The notes below the pieces were generated by a model. The model worked only from the letters and a program-made list of their open reading frames with translations, made no database searches and was not told the origin of the DNA. From NCBI GenBank assembly GCA_026874595.1, contig CM049319.1:60274917-60338916 (forward strand): a stretch of DNA of 64,000 nucleotides, read 5' to 3'. This DNA comes from Sipunculus nudus (lineage: Eukaryota; Annelida; Sipuncula; Golfingiida; Sipunculidae). Positions 36,114 through 49,352 of the stretch are shown piece by piece. Within the stretch, counting starts at the first letter, position 1; the number at the start of each line of letters is the position of its first letter. Made by a program: the position numbers and the translations under genes.

Positions 36114-37452
36114 TTTAAACCACTATTATATAGGCACTCGGTAAAACCCGGAATATCCGCGGAATTTCCGAGGATATTCCGAGATTCCTCAGAATAAAAG
36201 TTAGAGCAATTTCCCTCGGCTGAGGACCAATGACAGTGGGAAAAAAATATCTAAACCTAAAGATTGAATAATAATCTTTATATTTTTATCAGGGTTCAGT
36301 TCTAATCTTCTACTTATTAATGTGTATTCAACGTTTTTCCGAGCCAGATCTGACCGGCCCGGGACGAAGGCAATGTTGTTGGGGCATCATACCTAAATCC
36401 GGCGACTTTAGGACAATTCTGGGAGAGTATAAACAGCTGACAGGCCTGGATAAAAAGGATATGACCAAATCGCCGGTAAAGCGAGTGAATTTGAGATTTA
36501 TCAGATATACTCTTCTTACTGATAATAAGATTATGGATTATTGTGGAAGGCCACAACTAAAGGAAGGGACGTGACATGGAGGCTTCAACAGTATCTGTGT
36601 CTACATTTACCACGTACTGGCATTATTAAAATTCCATTTTGTTATTATATTAGTTTAATGAACAAAGAAGACAACTTCCTCAGAAAAAAAAATAATTTAT
36701 TAACAACTGAACCGTAATAATCAAATGAAATATTTAATAATTGAAAGTAAATTCAGCCTCATGAAATACACCAGATACCAGTTATCAATGTATGAAATAT
36801 TTACAAATGACAAGTAAAAAGATGAAACACAAGTGATACCAGGTTTCAATTTATGCATTATGTACAAAAGAAAAGTAAAATGATCATGTAATATACTCCC
36901 TATACCAGGTGTTAATGTATGTATTATATTTACAAATGAAAAGTGAAATCATCATCTTGAAATACATTATGTACGTTACCGGGTGACAATGTATATGAAT
37001 GAGAGGAGAGGAATTAATATAGGGCTGTGCCCTGTTTTCCAATCCTCGTTGATGAATTTGAGATTCAATAAACCATTGAATGCATGAAATATTTGCATAT
37101 GAAAAGCAAATCGATAATGAAGTACATGTTACACAAGGTGTAAATTAAGACATGAAATATTTACATAATGAAAAGTGAAATGGTCATCATGTCAAATACA
37201 TGTTTTACCAAGTGACAATTATTGAAATATTTACAAATGAAAAGCGAAATGATCATAAAATACACGTTTTGCCTGGTGTCTATGTATGAACAATTTACAA
37301 TGTAACATTGAGAACAGTTAATGAATACTATAGTACATTTATAATTTTGGTTCTAACAGAGAAATAGTAAAAATAACACAAATACAGAAAATATGGATAT
37401 AAATTAACACACACCCTGATATATATCAACATATGATTACGTATGTAATTAG

Positions 37453-39008
37453 CCGTGACAATCCGACACAGTAGGCAATCAGATAATTGGGCTGGTAAGC
37501 TTATTCGAGTCGTGATATAAGTTATATCTAGGAATGTATCGCAGTGCCCTTGCATCAGTGGTCTTGATCGGCCCATAATCTCAATATTATGCTAAAAATA
37601 ATGAATTTACACAATAGTATACATGTGAGCTCACAACCCAAACTGAAACATCGTCTCCATGGGCAGTGTGTAAAACCCGGACCCCACGGATCCCGGACCC
37701 CGGACCCCAAAAACCAATTTCCACACTGTCGATTATATATACAGATAAAAACACCCCTGATGCTGATATAAGAACAAAGTAAAGTCCCTCAGTGTTAAAG
37801 CTTTGTAAATAACCATTTCAATGAACATTTTAAGTATACAAAATATTTTGCTGAAGATGTACCCAAACTGCTTGACTTTGATGACTATTCCATTTTTAAA
37901 GGACCCTGGAAACCCCGCTCATATTTTCATTTATGACTCCATGAGAAAGAATAAGCACTCGTGTCAAACATTAAATATGATTATTTGATATTTCAAGTGA
38001 AAATATTATAGTGCAGGCACACTGAAGTGCGCCAGCGGTCAATGCATGCGGACCTGAGACTGATATATCGATATCAGCTAGAGCTCTCCCACATAACACA
38101 GGTTTTGTGTTCCATTCATGAACAACAATGCAATTTACTGTTGGTAACAATATAATTACCCAAAGAAATTTTTAATGACTTGCATTTCAAGAAACGACAG
38201 ATAAAAACATAATGATTTTATAAATGTTCTTATTATACTTTTTATTTCGCTAAACATGAAACAAATAGCAAATATAAGAACATGAAGAAAAAATAAGACA
38301 AAATGAAAATAATATAGATACAAAAACACAATAACTAAATCATATGGTTGTTATGCCTAAATGGGATGTTAAAATATGTACAAAAGAAATGGTAAAACAA
38401 AGGGGTCCGTGGGATCCGTGAGGTCAGTGCGCCACGGTCCGTAGGGTAATTTTTCAACTTTTGTTGCAAAACAGACCACTTTTTATGTTTTTTCTAACAC
38501 ACATAATGTAAAAAACGTCTTAAGATACTATTCTGCAAAATATCTCGACAAATTACCATATGAGAGTTTTAAGAAATATAGATTTTTTCTTGGGGTCCGG
38601 GATCCGGGGTCCGGGGTCCGTGGGGTCCGGGTTTTACACACTGCCGTCTCCATGGACACGGGTCATTTCCTGTATCGCTTGCAAGCTGCCTGCGTCCTGT
38701 AACCCGTGCCAGCCATGCACGTGTTCATGCGGACATAAATTCAACAAACACGCCAACGGGTTTACCAATGGGCTGGTTTAAAACGGAAATTTTCTCGCTC
38801 ATGTTTGGTATTATTAGAAAGAACACAAAAAATGCTAACGATTGGTCTGGTTTATGTTGAGTGACAGTTTACCTGTTGGCCATGAAGCTTTGTCAGAAAT
38901 GACGAAAATATTTGCATCTTCATTAATGCGTTCCTCAGACATAGATGTAATGACACGCGGGCGCTAGCTAGTAATCTGGTCGTAATGCCAGAGGGTCGAT
39001 ATGACGCT
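37453..39008. repeat. Dispersed repeat R10, copy split by M2
   Basis: Flanks 37453-37661 and 38646-39008 are the reverse complement of 10222-10800 with one copy of GTCTCCATG duplicated around the insertion. Confidence 0.8.
37662..38645. mobile_element. Mutator-like element M2, 984 bp, 9-bp TSD
   Basis: The ends are GGCAGTGTGTAAAACCCGG and its inverse, followed inward by repeated GGACCCC units. GTCTCCATG flanks both sides (37653-37661, 38646-38654), and the empty site at ~10584-10592 has it once. It is AT-rich inside, with no ORF. A fragment of one end recurs at 50047-50152. Confidence 0.9.
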
Positions 39009-39136
39009 AGTATTTAATAAATATATGTATGTATATATATATATTTATATATAAGTGTATATAATTATATATATATATATTACTATTTGATACAATTTTG
39101 AATATTAGTTCATGTTTTAAATATTCATATATATAC

Positions 39137-39168
<32 letters not shown>

Positions 39169-39660
39169 TATTCAATTATATATACTTGAACATTTTATAA
39201 AACAATTATACATCATAATCTATAGACATAATATATGAAATAATAATGAAACTAATGTGCTGTGAAAGAATTAAACGATGTTATGCAACAGGTACAAATT
39301 GATTTGTCAACAGAAATGGAGAAACAGTTTTTCACTTATGTGGTTTTAAGTGGGCCGGCCAAGTTGCCGTGGGCTGGAATCTCCGAGAATTCTCCTTACG
39401 CTTCCGAAATATGGGTAAACATGGCGGTCGTCCAGGGCCTTTTGAAAAGATGTTTATAAAATCGTCCGCTGTACCTTAATAATTGAAGATTAGAACTGAA
39501 CCCAAAGAAATGGGAAGATTATTATTCATTCCCTGTGGTATTGGTTCTTTTTTCCGACTTTCTTGAGTCGTCCGACGAGGGAAATCGCTTTAACTTTTAT
39601 TCCGAGATATCTCGGAATTTCCGAGGATATTCCGGGTTTTACCGAGTGCCTATTATATAG

Positions 39661-41021
39661 CGAAGTGCTTATTGACACACGGTCCGAAAGTCTCGGTTAC
39701 CTCGATTTGGAAGTCTCGGTTACCGTGTTTTGAGGTCTCGGGTACTGAGAATTGGGAGTCTCGGTTACCGTGTGTCACCAGTGGTCAGTCATGCGTACCG
39801 CAATTAAGCTGGCGCACCTTTGCCCCAATTAATCACTTTGATCACTGGTGTCCTAGATCAAAGGGCCAGGTAACTTCAAAGGCTACCCGGGAAACTGGGC
39901 GTCATGAAATGTAGTGTTTTTTTTTATCATTGCGAAAACGTTTCTTTTGCCTTATTGTAACAGGGGTTTTCCAGGGTAACTGTGTAATTAAAACTTTTTT
40001 TCAATGGCTATATATTTTCCATCTTTAACGCAAATTATAAACAAAAGTAATGTTCTGTAATATAAAGGAGATGCATAATTTTACAAAAAATTAAGCATTT
40101 TATTAAAGGTGGTGTTGTTTGAGAGTCATTAATTGTGTGTCCTAAGTCGAATTTATCGGCTCAAACTTTGATCTACCACCATAACGTTGATATTGATAAA
40201 GTCGCTAAGAAAACGTTGCATTGCATTGTACAAGCTATATTTGACTAATTTGAGCACATTTAGTCATAAAATATGAAATATGGTAGTTATTCTTATATAG
40301 ATATCCATTTCCATTTATTATAGAATAATAAAAATCGAAGTGCTTATTGACACACGGTCCGAAAGTCTCGGTTACCTCGATTTGGAAGTCTCGGTTACCG
40401 TGTTTTGAGGTCTCGGGTACTGAGAATTGGGAGTCTCGGTTACCGTGTGTCACCAGTGGTCAGTCATGCGTACCGCAATTAAGCTGGCGCACCTTTGCCC
40501 CAATTAATCACTTTGATCACTGGTGTCCTAGATCAAAGGGCCAGGTAACTTCAAAGGCTACCCGGGAAACTGGGCGTCATGAAATGTAGTGTTTTTTTTT
40601 ATCATTGCGAAAACGTTTCTTTTGCCTTATTGTAACAGGGGTTTTCCAGGGTAACTGTGTAATTAAAACTTTTTTTCAATGGCTATATATTTTCCAACTT
40701 TAACGCAAATTATAAACAAAAGTAATGTTCTGTAATATAAAGGAGATGCATAATTTTACAAAAAATTAAGCATTTTATTAAAGGTGGTGTTGTTTGAGAG
40801 TCATTAATTGTGTGTCCTAAGTCGAATTTATCGGCTCAAACTTTGATCTACCACCATAACGTTATGCATGACGTTGATATTGATAAAGTCGCTAAGAAAA
40901 CGTTGCATTGCATTGTACAAGCTATATTTGACTAATTTGAGCACATTTAGTCATAAAATATCAAATATGGTAGTTATTCTTATATAGATATCCATTTCCA
41001 TTTATTATAGAATTATAAAAA
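39661..41021. repeat. Recent tandem duplication, 675-bp unit
   Basis: Unit 1 (39661-40335) and unit 2 (40336-~41021) are almost identical, with a ~10-base insertion (TATGCATGAC) in unit 2 near 40865. Each unit begins with CTTATTGACACACGG and three to four copies of a ~27-bp motif containing GTCTCGGTTACC, closed by ACCGTGTGTCA, which makes a ~105-bp inverted-end block. Confidence 0.92.
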
Positions 41022-44000
41022 TTTGAAAATAATGCGTCAAAGATAATAAATGAAACAAGCCTTTAAAAATTCTCTAGTTGCATATTTACTTCACCCAGGG
41101 CCCCTGCATGGCAGGGCATGCATTAGGAAACGCTGTTCAGAGGTCGAGAAGGATGATACTGAAGAAGACTGTATTGGAATATTTAATTTTATATGGAACC
41201 TGCTTGAATATTTATGTACAGTATAGTTTTGTATATAATAAAAATATGTATGCATGTTTGTGTCCGTATCTTAACATGTTTATATAACATGTATATTAAT
41301 TGTGTATATTTTATATAGCATGATGAATTGTTTGGATTTTCTTTTTTATTATTACAGAAACGTAGTACATGCATAACGTAACAGTACATGCATACATATA
41401 GAAATTAATATTTCAATAACAATTTACATTGAATCGTGAAGATTATGCATGTAAAGGAGAGCAGGTCGGTAAGGTTTTCTCATTTTGATTAATGTTGAGT
41501 TAATTTACCTCCTCAAAGTTTCTTAGCGATTACATCATATGTTGAATAAATCTGCTCAACATAGCTTATACATCCATGATAGTTCGGTAACATTTTGAGA
41601 CATCTGTAATTACAAACATACTTTTTAGCAACCAGTGTTAGCATGTTTAACCATCTATGTTCGCTTTAACCAAACAAAACTTCAGATACCGAAAACTTAA
41701 CAGAGGAGTTTAATGACGAATTATTCAAAACCTCTTGTATTTTTAACCACAAGTTAGCGACAAGAGAACAATTAAAAAAAAATATGATAAAAAGTTTCTC
41801 ATACTTATTTACAAAAGGTACAAGTAGGAGAATCTATTAGCCTACATTCAGTCTATGAAGAAATGGGTTTAACGTCACCCGACGTTGTAGTTCATAAAAC
41901 TGAAAATTCCTAAGTGGTACGAAATTTGTTGTGTCATAAATCTTGGAGAATCCCATATAAACAATCTCCTCTGATATATCAATTAAATCTTGTTTCCATT
42001 TCTAATCTACTAAGTCTGGAGTGACTAAATGTTTCACTTGTTTTCTCTCATCATTAGAGTGTAGTGGTTGTGCTTTTTCTAACGGCGTAAAAGTAAATTT
42101 TTACACTTGTTCCAACAGCGGACCAAGTATTAAACCAATTGAATTGTATTATCAAGTATAGGAAACTGCATAATTGTGTAAGATGTTTTATCATACAGAA
42201 TTGTTAGGGGTTCGTAATATAGGCAGAACATTCAAAACCATTGTGCCTCTCATCTTCGACGTCACCGTTTTAACATATGACACAGCCCCTTGCTTCAGTG
42301 TTTAGCTTCTTGTATTTATTTGGTGGTATCAGCCTATATATGCATGGTGTCTAAAATCTGTCAGTTTCACTTCTCAGCGCAAGTATCCCACACCAAAGCC
42401 GAACAAGTGTACTGAACTTTGCTGTCGTCGATCGGGCCATATACTTTTTACGTATATTCTTAATTATGTGCCGTGCACTGCACGAGTGCTGATAAAACTG
42501 ATAAGAAAATCTTTATTTCAGAACTGATCGGTATTGTTCATGCGATTTATGTTGATTATCAGAACGTAACTTCTGGTTCAGATTACGTTGGCAATGCGGC
42601 GCTATTTCATTATATGTGTGTATTAATATACATCAATGGATTCGAGTATCTTACTTCTTTGCATCTGAGCACTCAGTTATCCGCGACTTGCAAGGTCATA
42701 ATCCAATATGAATACTTTCTTGGCTAGACTTGTGTAATCCATAGTGATTCCAAAACCGTAACATCTTAATCAAATGATATCTACATGTTAAATAACCAAT
42801 GTCTCTTTTAGAGCAGCAATTACACGTGCAGAACCTGTGAACACTAAAAAAGGTAACGGAGAGGTCTGTTTTGAATTTTATCACATGACGGGGGTTTATG
42901 CATATCCCCATAACTCAGACGCATAATCTATAGGACTGTTACTACCATCTTAGTATTTAAGTTTGTAAAGGAGTCATATAAGTATAGTATCCTTAAAATT
43001 CTTAAACTTGCTCAATACTAGACCAAGATATTACAATCCAACAGGCGCTAGGAAATCAGAACTTTTAGGCAATGAAAAAATGGATTTTATACCGACATAA
43101 GGCTTTTTATTTTTTCTGCTAAGCCGTTAATACATATATATTAAACATCGTGACGGATTATATCGCCTTGTACCTCGCATAGTACCCCAAACCAATTTTT
43201 GAAAATATTATTACTTAATCATACATAAGCTGAATAACTACTATATAAACTTTTTTATGGTGTTATAGATTTTGTAATCAAATTTTAGTCCAAACAGCCG
43301 CGAGTGAAGAGTAGTTTCCTATATTTACCCATCAACACCTTTTTTCCTGCATGCATGCACAAGCCCACTTACTTGAGGCAAACGATTACTTAATAATGAA
43401 GTAACTAAAAAATATGATCAGGATAGGAGCGACCTTTTCGAACCCCATTCTGATCTTTGGCTATAGGGTTAAGTTTGTTAAAGTAAGACGCGTTATTCTA
43501 TAATCGATCAGGCCACGATGATGAGTTGTTGATAAAGATATGACCATTCCATGGCTCGTAGTAACTTAGCCAATTTCATTTTCGGTTTGTTTCTCTGATT
43601 TTTAACATGTACACTTTACATCGTGAAAATCTGGAAAAGTATACATCCCATAAAGATGAATTGACAAAATTCTCAGTAATCACTTCTCTATTAAAATTAG
43701 AGTAATAAAGTTTCAACTTCTCCAGGTTAATAGCAATTATTTAATTATTCAGTATCTATGTGCGTATCAAGTTTGTATATTTAGTAATAAAAAATTATGA
43801 TTAACTTACTATATTTTGAATTAATTTCAATAAAGTTTATTTTTTCCTATTATCCTTGTTTATTATTTTCTGATTAGAAAAATGATATTGAATAAAACGA
43901 GATATATGTATGTAAATTATATTTTATTTTTAAATTGTTGAATATATTTAAAATTTTGAAATGAGTTAAATAATTTTCATCAGGGATGTAATTTTCATCC

Positions 44001-44203
44001 CCGAAATTAGTAGTACCCCGCCTGGTAAAAATAGTTTTAAACTAATAAATATACCTAGGCGATGAAAGTAATGAACTATTATAAATGTTAAACATTTGTG
44101 CTAGAGATCAAAGGACCCCAATGGTAACACCTGATTAGTCCAAAGCTACCACTTCTCCCACACGGCCCGGTAATTAAGACCTGCTATAGTAACAACAACT
44201 CGC
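41022..44203. other. Gene-free AT-rich stretch
   Basis: Unique, very AT-rich sequence. No exon, RNA gene or repeat relationship could be supported. It lies between oppositely oriented TTATTGACACACGG motifs at 40344 and 44311-44324. Confidence 0.45.
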
Positions 44204-44361
44204 GTTATTGACACACGGTTTCGGGTATCACGACGGGGGTGTTAGTGACACACGGTGAACGCCCTGCCATCTAGCGGGAGTGTGACAGATTTGACGCATG
44301 CGCAGTTGAACCGTGTGTCAATAAGCTAGACCTTATTGACACACCCCGTGTGTCAATAAGG
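44204..44361. repeat. Cluster of TTATTGACACACGG inverted motifs
   Basis: TTATTGACACACGG at 44204 and CCGTGTGTCAATAA at 44311-44324 are inverted, enclosing ~120 bases with 'CCATCTAGCGG'. Immediately right, CCTTATTGACACA and TGTGTCAATAAGG at 44331-44361 form a 13-bp perfect hairpin with a CCCCG loop. The same motif opens both units of the 39661 duplication. Confidence 0.8.
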
Positions 44362-45120
44362 GCGGCCATTATATAGTACCGCGCGCCATCTGGCGGAAGC
44401 GTCTATTGCACACGGCACCCCACCTGCCGGGTGAACTACGAACAAAGAGCTGAGCGGCCATATTTGAAAACTGCCGGGTGAGGCACGATTTGAACACTGA
44501 CGGAAAAATTCCTGAGTTTACATTCTTAACCCGGATATCGTACGAAGGTTTTATACATTATTTGTGAGTACAATCTTATATACACGAAAGTAACAGTATT
44601 AACTCATCAATTTACGGAATTTCCTGTAAATTTATGTGGCATCCATTCCTGAAATTATTGAACCCGTCCTGGAACTGTATTGCGTCCTTCAATATCGCCC
44701 ACAACATCATGGGTGCCGGTCAGGCTATCAAGAGGTCTGTACACATCGATTGGCACACCAAGGGGTTGGTTCATTTCTTAAGTTACAGATCCTGCATCGC
44801 GTTTATACTTAATCCACTGTTATATTTGCATTTGCACAGTGACATTTGCTAATCTCAAACCAAAGTTGACCTGCTTATAGGAAAACTCAAAATGTTTTGA
44901 ACATTGTTGACCTGTTTGATTACTTCTTCAGACACTGACAGATAAGCCAATGTCAATTTGACAAGCGAGGTGCATATTGAGTCCATAGCACTGAGGTTTA
45001 AAAAATTAGCTGCCCCTCAAATATTTATACCCAAAAAATATTTCAGGTAAATCCAATTAAAAATTCAAATTTGTAACAATTAAATTAAATTATACTTTTC
45101 TGTGTATAAATGCAGTATAG

Positions 45121-45303
45121 AAGACATGTCCTGCGGCTGCCTTGCATGCCTTCACAAGTCTGTTGGGCCCACCTTCAGCATAAAACCATCCCCTGCTTGT
45201 GTGTTAGTACTTTGTCTGCCAGCCCCAAAGGTTTTCTGCCAATTTTTATTTGGCCTGAAAACTGACCCAGGCCCAACAGCTCAGCAATTGCCACCAGTCA
45301 AAT
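45121..45303 (+). other. Possible exon or proline-rich ORF interrupted by element M3
   Basis: An AG acceptor-like site (TATAAATGCAG) is followed by an open frame to 45303. Removing element M3 and one TSD copy joins the frame to 49952 onward (LPGQPPDPPMTGQL, then TAA). No family is recognised, and the frame could be fortuitous. The 44380-45100 interval upstream is unassigned; it includes a locally GC-rich patch at ~44380-44480. Confidence 0.25.
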
Positions 45304-46107
45304 GGGTCTGTCTAAAACGCGGAGAATCCGCGGAGAGATGGAGAATTTGCGGAGAGTTTTTATATGCAATGATACTTTTAAATACACATTAAAATCACTT
45401 AAAACCCCCAACCATATTACTCTTAACATATTTGTGCACTAATAAATGAACGAAATAATTTTAAAAATCTGTTCATAATTAAGCATTTTATGCTTATAAC
45501 AATGTAGACTCGCCGCCGAGTGAATGTGTTACACAAAATCTAACACCGGTGTGAGTCGCCAGCTGACACTGACAGATCTTTAGACAAAACAGCAAAACAT
45601 CTAATATTTCAACAGTTTATTGTGCAAACAATAAAAAAAAACATGCACGTGTATCAAATTCACAGGTGGTAAACGAAATGTATAATATGATAAATATCAT
45701 AATTTTACCTACATTTATTGATAGATAAAAAAACCCTCACCATTTATAGTGTAAAGACCCAATTTACATGCACAAATAAAAGGTGAAACACAAACATTCG
45801 ACTTTACACACTTTATACACAAAATAATATATATAGATTGCACCTTTCAGCTAATGAATCAATTTTGCAGTAGGAATAAATAAAATAAAAGAAAAAATAG
45901 TAATTATATATTGTAATCACAATTAAAGAATTATATTTTTCTTATTCTGTACAAAATACACCACACTGCTTTCTGGCCATAACAATACAGAGCATAGTAA
46001 TAAAAAATTAAAACTATAGCACAATGTACACATATACATATATTACAGCAAATTAAGAACTTATTTGTACAATCTTCACAAAACCATTTCAATTTTTAAT
46101 TGCTTTA

Positions 46108-49100
46108 CCGTATTTACTCGTGTATAGGACGACCCCGTGTATAAGACGACCCCCCAATTTTAAGCCTCAAATTTGGGTACAAATTATTTTTTAGCACCAT
46201 GGATCTGTCAGCTACTGAATCACTATGTGTCATGATCATGTAAACCCATGATTAAACTTGGCTATTATAACATTTCATTCTTCAAATGTTCAGTGGTATA
46301 TTTCTTTTTATTAGTAAAAAAGTGAAAATAGGAAAGTTAAAAGGAAATGTATGATGGAACAGACCAAAACAGGATTTTATTAAATATATAAAAGGATGTG
46401 TATATACAATTCAAAATGATGTCATAAGAAACACCAGATAAAAATAAATTAGGCACTGAATTAAGCACTGATGCATTTCTGTGGTTGCCTAAACTGACTA
46501 AACAAAATGATAAAAAATTCAAAAGCTGTGATGCTATGAAAGTATTTTTAATACTATTTATAAACAATTAAATATTGTCAAAGTACTATAAATATTGCAA
46601 GCTGTTAACTAAATATGAAAAACAATAAATTATAACTTGCGTGAAGGAATGTTTTTTTTTTTGGTTTCCAGTCAAACTTAACATACAAAAAATATGTGTT
46701 GATACAAAATTTCAAATTGATGTAGGTAAGAGATTGCATTTAGACGACATTAAGCACTGAATTAAGCACTATGGTTTGCAGGCTTTGGGGCTGCAGGAAT
46801 CGACAATTCAACTTGAAATCATAAATGATGACTTCAACACCTGTGATGATATTAACGTACTTACAAAGCGATTAACTGAAATAATCATCATCAAAGCACT
46901 TAACTACCGGAAAATGGCTATAAACACGTCACACTTGAAAACAAAATTACATGCAAATGTTCTTTCATCATAAATGGCTAACACACTGTTAAACTTCAGC
47001 CAAACTTCTGACAAACACTGAGTTCAGAAGCCTCCAAAGTCTGACTGATCATTAGCTGCATTAAATGCGGCGGTATCCAGGACCCTGAAAACCGCCACAT
47101 AAAAGCTTCAGAGTAAACTGGAGAACTTCAAACCCTTGTCGGAAAAAAAATCGTGTAAAATCAATAGTGCGTTTATGACAAGGAAACTTTAAGTAATCTA
47201 AGGGAGATATAGTACTTTATTCGAATGACCAAGAAATTCAGCTAAATATGATGTTTTAGTATGTAAACAAGACTCACTTTTGAAACTTTGCAACCCTTGC
47301 GCTTGAAACTGTCTCAGAATCTGAAACAATGAACTGCGTGACCTTTGCTCGCTGATCCAACACGGCCCGTTACCACTGGTTACACAGGCGGCTGCCGGCC
47401 AGCCGTGACAGGGGGAAAACCCAGAGCAGACATTGTTCCCCGTGTATCACCGTTTATTAGGATAATACATATTCTTCTAATCAACATTTAAAGTGGACAA
47501 ACACTGTCTAAGTGGTATGTTATATGCGCATTTGAGAATAACGGCCTGGTGAGTCCGTCATTGCTTGACAGCGGCCTTGATGGCGGGGGTCAGGTGTCCC
47601 CGGAACTGGTCCCACACGAGCAGACATCGTTTCTTCAGAAACGTGACCGTCATCACAAGTTGATCAAAGCTGTCACTGATGAGTTGTTTACTCGTTTAAC
47701 CAAACATGTGCGCTACATTAATTATATTCTGTGATAATTAATCATACTTTCTTAATGTTGTATGTTTGTCAGCGAGATTTGTTAAATATATTATTTATAT
47801 TGGAACCAATTTGCTTTGATAATAATTTTTATACAACTGGTATCATGTGGAGAATGAAAATGGAATTTATTAGCTCATCGTTGAACTGGGCGTGACCGGT
47901 GTCGTTTAGGTTACCCGTCAGGACGCCTGGCGAAAGCGAAGGACGACCGCAATATTGTATATTCTTTTTCAGTAATACGGAATATTAAACCATGACAAGG
48001 TAAAAATATGTGAAAAATACGATCAACATACACGATTTAAAATTTGTAATTATTACACTGCGGACGATTTGCATATCAGCGTGCCTTTTTGGGGAATGTT
48101 TATAGTTAATTGTTGGGCCAGGGGTATTTGCGGGGAGGTTACATGTCGGCCCGCTTGTGAACACAAGTCATGCATGCTACGCCGCTGGTATGACACATTT
48201 TGTAAAGTGAGAAGGACAAACATCACACGTTTCTCTTAAAATAAAACATGTGATGTGCTTCATAAACATAATATCAGACAAAATAAAGAAAATAATAAAT
48301 ACATTTCTTAAATAAACACGCTTGTTTGTTACCAACGCATCAGTGGGCGATACTTACCGGCAGCTTTCACAGTCAACTGAATAAGGTCTCTTTGATTTAG
48401 GCAAGCCGAGAGAAACCACCATATCAAAGGGGATTCTCACACCTGAAACCTCCACTGATCAGGTAATCCGTGCCCTTGTCCTTTTGGTGACCGTCATCAC
48501 AAGGTGATCAAAGCTGTCACTGATGAGTTGTTTACTCGTTTGTTTAACCAAAAATGTGCGCTACATTAATTATATTCCGTGATAATTAATCATACTTTCT
48601 TAATGTTGTATGTTTGTCAGCGAGATTTGTTAAATATATTATTTATATTGGAACCAATTTGCTTTGATAACGATTTTTATATAACTGATTTCATGTGGAG
48701 AATGAAAATGGAATTTATTAGCTTATCGTTGAACTGGGCGTGACCGGTGTCGTTTAGGTTACCCGTCTGGACGCTTGGCGAAAGTGAAGGACGACCACAA
48801 TTTTGTATATTCTTTTTCAGTAATACAGAATATTAAACCATGACAAGATAAAAATATGTAAAAAATACGATCGACATACACGATTTAAAATTTGTAATTA
48901 TTACACTGCCGACGATATGCATATCAGCGTGCCTTTTTGGGGAATGTTTATAGTTTATGGTTGGGCCGGGGGTATTTGCGGGGAGGTTACATGTCGGCCC
49001 GCTTGTGAACACAAGTCATGCATACTACGCTACTGATATGACAAATTTAGTAACGTGAGAAGGATAAACATCATACGTTCTTCTTGTAATAAAACATATG

Positions 49101-49352
49101 ATATGCTTTATAAACATTATATCAGACACATATAAAAAGAAAATAAATACATGTCATTACTAGAATCTGTGTACGGACGTTTTAAGGCTTGTGTTCTACC
49201 GACGCAGCACTGGTTGATATACTTACCGGTATCTTGTTTATCATTTTCGGTGTGCCTCAGGTGACTGAAAAACCCGATAATAGGACGACCCCCCCACTAA
49301 GCCCTCCAAAATTTGGGAACAAATTTGTCGTCCTATACACGAGTAAATACGG
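46108..49352. mobile_element. TA-flanked TIR element nested in M3
   Basis: CCGTATTTACTCGTGTATAG begins at 46108 and its inverse ends at 49352, each flanked by TA. That suggests a Tc1/mariner-superfamily (pogo-like) insertion, although the interior has no DDE frame I can recognise. Small frames at ~46776 and ~47549 show no domain. Confidence 0.65.
47642..49030. repeat. Direct repeats of ~0.55 kb inside the nested element
   Basis: The block starting 'GTGACCGTCATCACAAG' at 47642 recurs at 48487 and stays similar through 'CAAGTCATGCATRCTACGC' (~48182 and ~49021), with ~300 bp of unrelated sequence between the copies. Confidence 0.85.

Larger units (their letters stand above)
36133..39650. mobile_element. 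Mutator-like element M1 with ~170-bp TIRs and 9-bp TSD
   Basis: The ends are GGCACTCGGTAAAACCCGG and its inverse. Similarity between the two ends continues in patches to ~36315 and ~39480 (shared 'TTCAGTTCTAATCTT'). TATTATATA lies immediately outside both ends (36124-36132 and 39651-39659), a perfect 9-bp target duplication. No transposase frame is visible. The interior carries the R10 repeat and element M2. ORFs just inside each end (~36320 and ~39262) have no recognised domain. Confidence 0.85.

Noticed and set aside
36320-36574. ORF near the left end of M1 as possible transposase remnant
   Set aside because: Part of it lies in or next to the terminal repeat and no zinc finger or DDE-type motif is visible.
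39672-40589. Pair of identical 80-codon open frames
   Set aside because: They are a by-product of the 675-bp tandem duplication and its GTCTCGGTTACC repeats, with no protein signature.
44635-44852. Open frame in a locally GC-rich patch, considered as a first exon of a small mitochondrial protein
   Set aside because: No family match, no clear donor site, and it ends in ordinary AT-rich sequence.
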